Source: Chlamydiales bacterium (GTDB lineage: Bacteria; Chlamydiota; Chlamydiia; Chlamydiales; FEN-1388). From it: DNA of 5,216 nt. Every line of letters begins with the position of its first letter. Position 1 is the first letter of the stretch. Below are positions 1-5,186 of the stretch, one piece after another. The DNA lies in contig JAJFUY010000210.1 in the NCBI GenBank assembly GCA_021372185.1, forward strand, positions 1 to 5,216, read 5' to 3'. The position numbers were made by a program, and so were the translations under genes. Below the pieces are notes generated by a model that saw only the letters and a program-made list of their open reading frames with translations, searched no databases and was not told the DNA's origin.

Positions 1-6
1 ACATAG

Positions 7-103
7 CAGGATGCGCTAACGCTGGCAGGATCGAGCAGGATAAAAAATTACCATGATTTTTGTTTTAGATCCTGCTAGATCCTGCCAGCGTTAGCGCATC
101 CTG
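7..103. repeat. Large inverted repeat (35-nt arms, 27-nt AT-rich loop) built on GCAGGAT words
   Basis: Arms 7-41 and 69-103 are reverse complements over 35 nt with a single mismatch (C at 32 of the left arm against A at 77 of the right). The heptamer GCAGGAT occurs three times in the left arm (6-12, 25-31, 35-41); its complement occurs twice in full in the right arm (69-75, 79-85), with ATCCTGT at 98-104. The loop 42-68 is A/T rich, and four more A-T pairs (44-47 with 63-66) could extend the stem. No coding sequence is visible here. The element lies 22 nt beyond the dus stop codon, so it could protect or end the dus transcript, or end transcription from a gene to the left of the window. Pairing was read directly; function is inferred. 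Confidence 0.9.
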
Positions 104-104
104 T

Positions 105-127
105 TATTTTTTGTATTTTTTGTATTT
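105..127. repeat. T-rich 9-bp tandem repeat (TATTTTTTG, 2.5 copies)
   Basis: Copies lie at 105-113 and 114-122, followed by a partial TATTT at 123-127. The last copy overlaps the dus stop codon (126-128, TAA read on the minus strand). This is a short perfect microsatellite between the large hairpin and the end of dus. It supplies the T-tract mentioned for the hairpin; otherwise no function is visible. Confidence 0.8.
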
Positions 128-1118
128 AAACGATGTCGTCATCGTCGACCGGAAAATCGATGATGAGCTGCCTGATTTCGCTTACGTTTTGGGCGTGGCT
201 TATGGCTTCCCTAAAGTTTTTGGTGCCTTTTGACTTTTTTATGTACCAGCAGCCTACGCGGCGCATGTCTATGACGGCTTTTCTTTCGTTACCATAACTC
301 ATGATAAAATCTAGGTGCTCTAAAAGCGCATTTTTATATTCAAGCGCTGTATGCCCTGTAAGGGGTTTTCCTTCATCAAGAGCCTGAATTTCTTTGCAGA
401 TCCATGGCTGGCCAAGTGTTCCTCGAGAAACGAGAACAGCATCACATCCTGTTTGATCGAACATATCAATAGCCGCTTGCGCTGTAAAAAGATCACCATT
501 ACCGATGATTTTTATGGTTTTAGCCTCTTCTTTTGCCTGTTTAATCCATTCCCAGTTTGCAGGACCATGATAGGCCTGTTCGCGCGTTCTGGCGTGAATA
601 CAGAGGGCGCTAGCACCGGCAGCTTCAGCTATACGTACAATTTCACGAAATACTAGGGTATTTTCACACCAGCCAGCTCGGATTTTTACCGTAACGGGGA
701 TTTTTACCGCGGCGACAATATTAGAAATGATTTCGCCAATAAGTAAGGGCGTTTTTAAAAGGCCAGAACCGCTGCCATCTTTTGTTACCTTATCAACTGG
801 GCATCCACAGTTTAGATCTACAACGTCAAAACCAAGATCTTCAATGATTTTAGCCGCTTGACCCGCTATTTGAGGTTTACTGCCGCAAATCTGACCGCCT
901 ATGGGGTGCATATCGGTGCTATAGTCTAGTATATGAAACGTTCCTGGGTCATAGCGTACAAGGGCATCCATCTTAACCATTTCTGGGTACATAAGGGCAG
1001 GATTAAAGCGCGCGCTCATTTTGCGAAACGGAAAATCTGAACAGCCAGCAAGTGGCGCATAAAACACATTTGACGGCAGAGTTGTATTGCCAAAGGTAAT
1101 CGGTTTAATTCTCGTCAT
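126..1118 (-). CDS. dus: tRNA-dihydrouridine synthase (DusB-like)
   Basis: This 330-residue flavoenzyme should reduce uridine to 5,6-dihydrouridine in tRNA D-loops, using FMN and NADPH, in the cytoplasm. The order of motifs is that of the Dus family: an N-terminal TIM barrel opening with APLAGCSDFPFR (21-32), the active-site loop DLNCGCP (101-107) with Cys106 as the expected catalytic acid, VKIRAGW (144-150), IHARTR (174-179), IGNGD (205-209) and SRGTLGQPW (231-239), which binds the FMN phosphate region. The helical C-terminal tRNA-binding part contains MRRVGCWYIKK (285-295). Length is normal for the family and no break is seen. Residue 104 is Cys where E. coli DusB has Met, giving NCGCP; I recall this form from other bacterial Dus proteins. 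The start codon overlaps the yggT stop by one base (TAATG on the minus strand) and lacks a clear Shine-Dalgarno, so translation is probably coupled to yggT. The C-terminus ends in four Asp residues. The family call is secure; the exact subfamily and target uridine are not. Confidence 0.95.
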   Translation of the reverse strand: MTRIKPITFGNTTLPSNVFYAPLAGCSDFPFRKMSARFNPALMYPEMVKMDALVRYDPGTFHILDYSTDMHPIGGQICGSKPQIAGQAAKIIEDLGFDVVDLNCGCPVDKVTKDGSGSGLLKTPLLIGEIISNIVAAVKIPVTVKIRAGWCENTLVFREIVRIAEAAGASALCIHARTREQAYHGPANWEWIKQAKEEAKTIKIIGNGDLFTAQAAIDMFDQTGCDAVLVSRGTLGQPWICKEIQALDEGKPLTGHTALEYKNALLEHLDFIMSYGNERKAVIDMRRVGCWYIKKSKGTKNFREAISHAQNVSEIRQLIIDFPVDDDDIV

Positions 1119-1366
1119 TACAGTATGCTCATCACAAATCTTTGAATAAAACTTAAGGCAAAAAACGCCACCATCGGACTCAGATCAAACATGCCAAGAG
1201 GAGGGATAAACCTTCTAAAAAAGTTTAAATAAGGGTCAGTATAGAAGCGAATAAAGCGTAAAATTGGGTGATCTTGAAAGTCTGGAAACCACGAGCTTAA
1301 GATACGCACAAAAAGCATAAGCATATAGCAGGTGAACAATCCGTCGACAATCTGGTAAATAATCAT
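1118..1366 (-). CDS. yggT: YggT family small integral membrane protein
   Basis: This 82-residue protein has the compact YggT layout. A first hydrophobic helix (about 5-25) runs into RILSSWFPDF (21-30); a short amphipathic stretch contains FYTDPYLNFFRRFIPP (41-56); then comes the family signature GMFDLSPMVAFF (58-69), which begins the second membrane helix. YggT proteins sit in the cytoplasmic membrane; links to osmotic tolerance, cell division and envelope organisation have been proposed, but no biochemical activity is settled. Length is near the family minimum (one repeat rather than the two of E. coli YggT). A GAGGA Shine-Dalgarno lies six bases before the ATG. It is the first gene of a two-gene minus-strand unit with dus and diverges from the GspL-like operon. 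In many bacteria yggT is a neighbour of yggS/proC and sometimes pilT; here none of these is seen. Confidence 0.9.
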   Translation of the reverse strand: MIIYQIVDGLFTCYMLMLFVRILSSWFPDFQDHPILRFIRFYTDPYLNFFRRFIPPLGMFDLSPMVAFFALSFIQRFVMSIL

Positions 1367-1372
1367 GATAAA

Positions 1373-1377
1373 TCCTC
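1373..1377 (-). promoter_or_regulatory. Ribosome binding site of yggT
   Basis: On the minus strand GAGGA (complement of TCCTC) stands six bases upstream of the ATG at 1366-1364. It supports this start codon for the 82-residue product. Confidence 0.75.
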
Positions 1378-1378
1378 A

Positions 1379-1407
1379 TTGAACAAAACAAAGCTTCCAA
1401 CCATAAT
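1379..1407 (+). promoter_or_regulatory. Sigma70-type promoter of the GspL-like operon
   Basis: TTGAAC (1379-1384; 4 of 6 against TTGACA) and CATAAT (1402-1407; 5 of 6 against TATAAT) are separated by exactly 17 bp. Transcription would start near 1413-1415, leaving a leader of about 28 nt. This leader has no recognisable Shine-Dalgarno before the ATG at 1442. The -35 box lies just upstream of the yggT ribosome binding site, so the plus-strand promoter sits within the minus-strand yggT leader. Confidence 0.6.
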
Positions 1408-1441
1408 AGACTAAACCACAAGACTTTTTCTACAAAATTAC

Positions 1442-3016
1442 ATGTTAAAAGTATTTTCATCAGTTCAATTCCTATTTCCCAAAGAGCAAGTAACAGGCCT
1501 CTGCTTTGATGGCTCAGAGCTGCGTAAAGCGGTTTTACGCCTATCTGGAGCTTCAGTTTCAGTTCAAAAATTAGAAACTGTCACTCAAAATGAAGAAAAA
1601 AGTGCGGTGTATGCCTCTACAGTACCCTCTACAAAAACTATTGCAAGAACTCTTGAAATTGCGCTGACAAAGCAAAAAGATATTGATGCTACATTTGCTT
1701 TTGAAGCAGAATCGCATCTTCCATACCCCTTAGACGAATGTATTGTAGATAAAGTTGTATTAGGCCAAAGCCACGGCAGCACGGCTCTACAATTGTTTTC
1801 AGTGCGTAAAACCGATGTAAACGAACTCCTTGAAGCCCTTAACGAGCGCTCATTTGACCCAGAAGTGATTTGCCCCAAGCCCTTAGCGCTTTGCCACTTT
1901 GTACAGCAGCTTTACATGAATACAGGACTACATATTGTCCTACATGTAGACACTCAAGAAACTACCGCAGTGCTCATTCGAGATGGTTTGCCAGTTATGG
2001 CGCGCTCTCATCCAATGGGTCTTGATGGCTTGTCAGCTATTACCTATGTAGATGAGGCAGGACAAACATCAATTAATGAAAGTGAACTGGTTCACCTCCA
2101 AGAGTACTTACGAGAAATATCACGTATTCTGTTAGCCTTCCAAAATGGATTTGACACAGCAACACTTCCTCTACTCTTTTGTGGGCCCATTGTAGAAAAC
2201 ACAATCTTGATGCAGCTATTTACAAGTGCGCTAGAACGAGAAGTTGCAGCTGATCCTGAACATTTTTCTCAAAAAAACTACTCGTGGCAAGATCTACTTG
2301 TATATGCCGCTCCCATCGGTTTAGCGCTCTCAATACCTCTTGAGCAACGTGGCCAATCTATCAACTTAAGAAAAGATGAATTTGCCTACAAAGATAAGTG
2401 GAGACGCTGGAAAAAAGAGCTTACTGTCTATTTTTGCTTGATGATGCTCTTATCAGCTGCCGGCTACATGTATGGCAAATCGGTTCTTAAAAACCAGCAA
2501 ACTACGATAATAGAGCAGTATGCAACGCTTTTACAGACTATGGAAAAGCCTATCAATCAAGATGAAATTTTAGGCATGACAACTAGTGAAATACAAGATC
2601 AAGTCTACACACTAGAAGATGAGCTTAAAATATCTAAAGAAGAAATGGCTCTACACCCAGATGTCCCAAGGGTAAGTGACCTTTTGGCATGGCTATCATC
2701 GCATCCAAATATAGTTATAGGGGGAGATGACCCTAAAGCTATTAATTTAGAATCTATGCAATATAACATGGTAAAGCGCCCCGAAAAAGGCAAAATCAAA
2801 GAACATTACCAAGTACGTGTAGAACTAGAATTTAGCTCACCCTCGCCCACAATGGCGCGAGAGCTCCACGATGCCCTTCTTGCACCAAATGCGTTTATTG
2901 ACCCTAAGACAGAACTTAAGTGGAGCGTTCATCGTGGCCACTTTAAGGCTACATTCTTCTTAAAAGACCGCACAAAATACCCACAGCAAATTCAATCCTT
3001 GGGGGCAACACCATGA
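1442..3016 (+). CDS. GspL-like / PilM-PilN fusion inner-membrane protein of a type II secretion or type IV pilus-type system
   Basis: The 524-residue protein has three parts. Residues 1-300 resemble the actin-like PilM/GspL cytoplasmic domain: TGLCFDGSELRKAVL (18-32), the PilM-like signature EAESHLPYPLDE (88-99), HIVLHVDTQETTAVLIRDG (164-182), LREISRILLAF (223-233), and YAAPIGLAL (288-296), matching the usual A-x-GLAL. The linker SINLRKDEFAYKDKWRRWKK (306-325) resembles the NL-x-x-GEF segment before the GspL membrane helix and the INLLP start of PilN. One membrane helix spans about 327-346, followed by a probable coiled coil (about 350-405) and a periplasmic domain (about 406-510) with PilN/GspL-like alternation of helices and strands. 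In these machines the protein links the cytoplasmic ATPase to the periplasmic ring. The nucleotide-binding motifs look degenerate (DTQ in place of D-x-G at 170-172; FCGP in place of GG at 246-249), so ATP binding is doubtful, as in GspL. First gene of the operon; the stop overlaps the next start as ATGA. Architecture is well supported; the exact machine is inferred. Confidence 0.75.
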   Translation: MLKVFSSVQFLFPKEQVTGLCFDGSELRKAVLRLSGASVSVQKLETVTQNEEKSAVYASTVPSTKTIARTLEIALTKQKDIDATFAFEAESHLPYPLDECIVDKVVLGQSHGSTALQLFSVRKTDVNELLEALNERSFDPEVICPKPLALCHFVQQLYMNTGLHIVLHVDTQETTAVLIRDGLPVMARSHPMGLDGLSAITYVDEAGQTSINESELVHLQEYLREISRILLAFQNGFDTATLPLLFCGPIVENTILMQLFTSALEREVAADPEHFSQKNYSWQDLLVYAAPIGLALSIPLEQRGQSINLRKDEFAYKDKWRRWKKELTVYFCLMMLLSAAGYMYGKSVLKNQQTTIIEQYATLLQTMEKPINQDEILGMTTSEIQDQVYTLEDELKISKEEMALHPDVPRVSDLLAWLSSHPNIVIGGDDPKAINLESMQYNMVKRPEKGKIKEHYQVRVELEFSSPSPTMARELHDALLAPNAFIDPKTELKWSVHRGHFKATFFLKDRTKYPQQIQSLGATP

Positions 3017-3636
3017 AAGGTCTTAGCCAAACACGTATTATCATCTACAGCCTTATACTAGGGTGTATTCCACTATTACTTGTATATTTAAACTATTCAA
3101 GCGACCAGGCAAAACAAAATTCACTCTCTTATATGCTCTCTGACGCTATCCAAGAGGCTACAAATAAAAATGCGCGTGAGTTTGTCAATAAACAAGTAAG
3201 AGCCCAATTTCGCGACAGTAATCACTTTTATATCGACCAAGAAATTGAAACCATCTCTCCTTTAAAAGATGAAGTGCAGTCGCTTCAAAAGATACTCTCA
3301 TCCGGCTTTCATGCCAATGAAGACGCGTTTCGTCGCCGCCTGCAGTTTCATACAAGCGGCCAAAACGCCATTTCATTTGTAGAAGGCTCTGTAAAGGCAT
3401 ATCCAGGCTTTCAAGAAACTCAAGAGAGCCTAGCGCACTCTGTAGAAGTTGATAGTAACGACATAAAAGCTATTCTTTCACGCATCGAAGGTGTTCAGTT
3501 TAATGAACAAAATCCAGTCGCTCCACTTCGCCCGCACCTCTTTATCACAGACTGGAAGATGGAAAAGAAAAAAGGCGCCACGCAAGAAGTGTACGTACTT
3601 GATGTGAAGCTTGTGAAGCGAGAATATTTAAAATGA
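3013..3636 (+). CDS. Single-pass membrane protein in the GspM/PilO position, otherwise unrecognised
   Basis: I do not recognise this 207-residue sequence by motif. A short basic N-terminus (MKGLSQTR) precedes one strong hydrophobic helix (about 9-27), so the protein should be anchored in the inner membrane with the rest outside the cytoplasm. Residues 30-100 are polar and probably helical; the C-terminal half ends in a strand-rich stretch with alternating hydrophobic residues (VYVLDVKLVKREYLK, 193-207). This topology (short cytoplasmic tail, one helix, helical linker, small periplasmic domain) and its place directly after a GspL-like gene match GspM or PilO, which pair with GspL or PilN through ferredoxin-like domains. 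The start overlaps the upstream stop (ATGA) and has a GGGGG run seven bases before it; the end overlaps the next gene in the same way. The GspM/PilO assignment is positional and topological only. Confidence 0.8.
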   Translation: MKGLSQTRIIIYSLILGCIPLLLVYLNYSSDQAKQNSLSYMLSDAIQEATNKNAREFVNKQVRAQFRDSNHFYIDQEIETISPLKDEVQSLQKILSSGFHANEDAFRRRLQFHTSGQNAISFVEGSVKAYPGFQETQESLAHSVEVDSNDIKAILSRIEGVQFNEQNPVAPLRPHLFITDWKMEKKKGATQEVYVLDVKLVKREYLK

Positions 3637-4955
3637 GAATTTCACTCCTCCTTGCTACGGCACTCCTTTTAACTGCTTGCGAAAATAGAACTATTATCCA
3701 GTCGCACGATAGTGACTTAGTAGAGATTCAGCACCGTACAAACAACCTCAAGCTGATTAGTATAAGCATTATGGACCGTAATGGCTTATCAGAAACTATT
3801 AGCACAAAAGAGCGCCTAAAAACGTACGAAAACGCCAACTTTTTGACTGCACAGCCCTACCAGAAGGTTTTGCGAATTTTTGCAAAAGACAATAATGGCG
3901 ATGCGTTTTCTGCCATAACAAGCTACTACCCAACGGGCCAAATTCGCCAGTATTTAGAGTGTTCTAATGGGCGCGCTCATGGACGCTACATAGAATGGCA
4001 CAATAATGGTGAAAAAAAATTACAGTCGAGCATTTTAGGTGGGACAGCTGACTTAGACGAAAAGTCACTTGCTACTTGGTCATTTCACGAGTCTAGCTAC
4101 TGCTGGAATGAAGAGGGCAAGCTTATTGCCGACATCCCATATGTTCAAGGCTCTCTTGAAGGTGTTTCACGCTACTATTACCCGTCTGGTGCTATCCAGG
4201 AAGAGATTCCCTACCATAAAGGGGAGATCAATGGAAAAGCTATATCATACGACCAAAATGGATCTCTTGTAGAATCTACAGAATATGTAAATGGCATCAA
4301 AACAGGTGTTTCAACGAGCTTTTGGGAAAATACTAACCCACAATCTAATGAACTTTGGAAAGATGACCTCTTACAAGAAGGGCAGTATTTTCAGAAAGAT
4401 TCAACTCCCATTTGCCAAATTGTAAACGGTACAGGCAAGCGCTGCATCTTTGGTGATAATGGCCCCACAGAAATACAAGATTATGTAAATGGCCAGCCAG
4501 AAGGCGAAGTTGTTATCTACAACGACAAGGGGCAAATAGAGCGCCGCCTTTTTGTAAAAAATGGCGAAAAGCATGGGCTAGAAACGTATTACTGGGCCTC
4601 AAATCCCGAACAACCAAAGCTTACAATAGAGTGGTATAACGGCCAAATCCATGGCGCAGTAAAAACATGGTATGCTGATGGCACACCAGAAAGCGCTCGC
4701 GAAATGAGCCGTAATATGAAGCAAGGCCATTTAACAGGCTGGTATAGTGACGGCAAAATTATGCTCATCGAAGAGTATGAAAAAGACCGCCTCATCCGTG
4801 GCGACTATGTAAAAAAAGGCTCTACCAAGCCCGTTTCAAAAGTTATCGATGGCAAAGGTGTTGCTACATTCTTTGATAGCGACGGCACCTTCCGCACACG
4901 CGTAACTTACCTTGACGGTAAGCCCGTCGTCGACGACGTTCTCTCGGAAAAATAA
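3633..4955 (+). CDS. Lipoprotein with tandem YwqK/MORN-variant repeats
   Basis: The 440-residue product begins with a short lipoprotein signal peptide (MRISLLLATALLLTAC); the lipobox LTAC puts the lipidated Cys at residue 16, and the next residue is Glu rather than Asp, which would allow outer-membrane sorting under the E. coli rule. After a less repetitive region (about 17-95) the protein consists of about twelve repeats of 20-24 residues in the pattern Y/W-Y-x-x-G-x-(4-7)-Y-x-x-G-x-x-x-G, for example at 98-117, 157-177, 181-201, 205-225, 271-291, 295-315, 319-341, 346-369, 370-390 and 413-431. This is the MORN_2-type repeat found in proteins labelled YwqK antitoxin. Such repeats form elongated beta-rich solenoids; substrate and partner cannot be predicted. 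No LXG toxin or immunity partner is nearby, so the antitoxin label would mislead. As the third gene of a GspL/GspM-like operon with ATGA coupling, it occupies the place of the pilotin-like lipoprotein PilP, though it has no visible PilP similarity. Lipoprotein and repeats are clear; function is unknown. Confidence 0.85.
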   Translation: MRISLLLATALLLTACENRTIIQSHDSDLVEIQHRTNNLKLISISIMDRNGLSETISTKERLKTYENANFLTAQPYQKVLRIFAKDNNGDAFSAITSYYPTGQIRQYLECSNGRAHGRYIEWHNNGEKKLQSSILGGTADLDEKSLATWSFHESSYCWNEEGKLIADIPYVQGSLEGVSRYYYPSGAIQEEIPYHKGEINGKAISYDQNGSLVESTEYVNGIKTGVSTSFWENTNPQSNELWKDDLLQEGQYFQKDSTPICQIVNGTGKRCIFGDNGPTEIQDYVNGQPEGEVVIYNDKGQIERRLFVKNGEKHGLETYYWASNPEQPKLTIEWYNGQIHGAVKTWYADGTPESAREMSRNMKQGHLTGWYSDGKIMLIEEYEKDRLIRGDYVKKGSTKPVSKVIDGKGVATFFDSDGTFRTRVTYLDGKPVVDDVLSEK

Positions 4956-4971
4956 TCCTTATCGCCCAAAT

Positions 4972-5028
4972 CCCTTGCCCTTGCCCTTGCCCTTGCCCTT
5001 GCCCTTGCCCGTGCCCTTGCCCTTGCCC
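4972..5028 (+). repeat. CCCTTG hexamer tandem array (left arm)
   Basis: Nine consecutive hexamers (4972-5025) plus a final CCC: units 1-6 CCCTTG, unit 7 CCCGTG (5008-5013), units 8-9 CCCTTG. On the minus strand this is a series of ten GGG runs spaced by three bases, a canonical G-quadruplex pattern. Two degenerate units, CCCTTT and CCCTTA (5045-5056), occur in the loop, off register by one base. Confidence 0.93.
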
Positions 5029-5082
5029 GATTTGTATTTGTTTTCCCTTTCCCTTAAAAAAAACCAAAACAAAAACAAAATC

Positions 5083-5115
5083 GGGCAAGGGCAAGGGCAC
5101 GGGCAAGGGCAAGGG
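5083..5115 (+). repeat. GGGCAA tandem array (right arm), potential G-quadruplex on the plus strand
   Basis: Six GGG runs (5083, 5089, 5095, 5101, 5107, 5113) are separated by CAA, CAA, CAC, CAA, CAA. Four or more G3 tracts with three-base loops satisfy the usual G-quadruplex pattern, and the transcript would carry it too. It would compete with pairing to the C-rich left arm. Confidence 0.88.
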
Positions 5116-5121
5116 ATTTGA

Positions 5122-5150
5122 TTGCTTTAGTTAGTGATGCCAGGTACAAT
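5122..5150 (+). promoter_or_regulatory. Sigma70-type promoter of the downstream gene
   Basis: TTGCTT (5122-5127; 3 of 6 with the key TTG) and TACAAT (5145-5150; 5 of 6) are separated by exactly 17 bp. Transcription would start near 5156-5158, giving a leader of about 30 nt that contains a strong Shine-Dalgarno. The -35 box begins two bases after the end of the hexamer hairpin. Confidence 0.6.
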
Positions 5151-5171
5151 GACTCATTAACATCCATCATC

Positions 5172-5178
5172 AAAGGAG
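5172..5178 (+). promoter_or_regulatory. Strong Shine-Dalgarno of the downstream gene
   Basis: AAAGGAG lies eight bases before the ATG at 5187. It is the best ribosome binding site in the window and fixes the start of the truncated gene at the right edge. Confidence 0.85.
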
Positions 5179-5186
5179 CCCAATTT

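Larger units (their letters stand above)
7..127 (+). terminator. Possible intrinsic terminator for plus-strand transcription entering from the left
   Basis: On the plus strand the 35-bp stem is followed directly by a T-rich stretch (104-127) with two runs of six T, which fits an intrinsic terminator for a gene outside the window that converges on dus. In the dus direction the stem is followed by CTATGT, which is not a U-tract, so simple rho-independent termination of dus is less convincing. The stem is far longer than ordinary terminator stems, so an added role or origin is possible. Confidence 0.45.
4967..5120. repeat. Long imperfect hairpin with hexameric CCCTTG / CAAGGG arms
   Basis: The left arm (4967-5031) reads CAAAT, six CCCTTG, one CCCGTG, two CCCTTG, CCCGAT. 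The right arm (5080-5120) is the reverse complement of CAAAT, two CCCTTG, one CCCGTG, two CCCTTG, CCCGAT. Thus 36 bp pair without mismatch (4996-5031 with 5080-5115), the outer CAAAT/ATTTG (4967-4971 with 5116-5120) also pair, and 24 nt (four extra hexamers) would bulge from the left arm. A weaker T/A stem continues inward (5032-5044 with 5066-5079, one bulge and one mismatch), leaving a loop of about 21 nt at 5045-5065. The element starts 11 nt after the lipoprotein stop and ends one base before the next promoter, so it may act as a transcription boundary or as 3' protection for the operon mRNA. No T-run follows the right arm, so it is not a classical intrinsic terminator. No CDS is called here: reading frames through it encode only Pro-Leu or Gly-Gln dipeptide repeats. 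Confidence 0.92.

Noticed and set aside
1..125. Rho-independent terminator for dus
   Set aside because: In the minus direction the bases after the stem are CTATGT rather than a U-tract; the T-rich side faces the plus strand.
1..127. MITE or IS remnant with terminal inverted repeats
   Set aside because: No target-site duplication is visible around 7-103 (ACATA versus TTATT flanks differ), and the 27-nt loop has no transposase remnant. A genome search for other copies would be needed to reopen this.
351..656. Plus-strand 101-codon open frame opposite dus
   Set aside because: It lies wholly within the well-supported dus gene, has no ribosome binding site of note and shows no recognisable protein features.
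1236..1460. Minus-strand 74-codon frame overlapping yggT and the divergent promoter region
   Set aside because: It conflicts with yggT, which has clear family motifs and its own GAGGA site; it is a shifted-frame shadow.
4925..4938. Perfect 14-bp palindrome CGTCGTCGACGACG near the end of the lipoprotein gene
   Set aside because: It encodes Val-Val-Asp-Asp in frame and is explained by GTC/GAC codon use; no second copy or operator context is seen.
3633..4955. YwqK-family antitoxin of a toxin-antitoxin pair
   Set aside because: The repeats match that family label, but the protein is a long lipoprotein in a secretion-type operon and there is no adjacent toxin gene.
4967..5120. CRISPR array
   Set aside because: Units are 6 bp in direct contact with no unique spacers, and the two arrays are inverted with respect to each other.
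4864..5121. Open reading frames on both strands running through the hexamer arrays
   Set aside because: They encode only Pro-Leu or Gly-Gln dipeptide repeats plus out-of-frame parts of the lipoprotein gene; an uninterrupted frame is expected when the repeat unit is a multiple of three.
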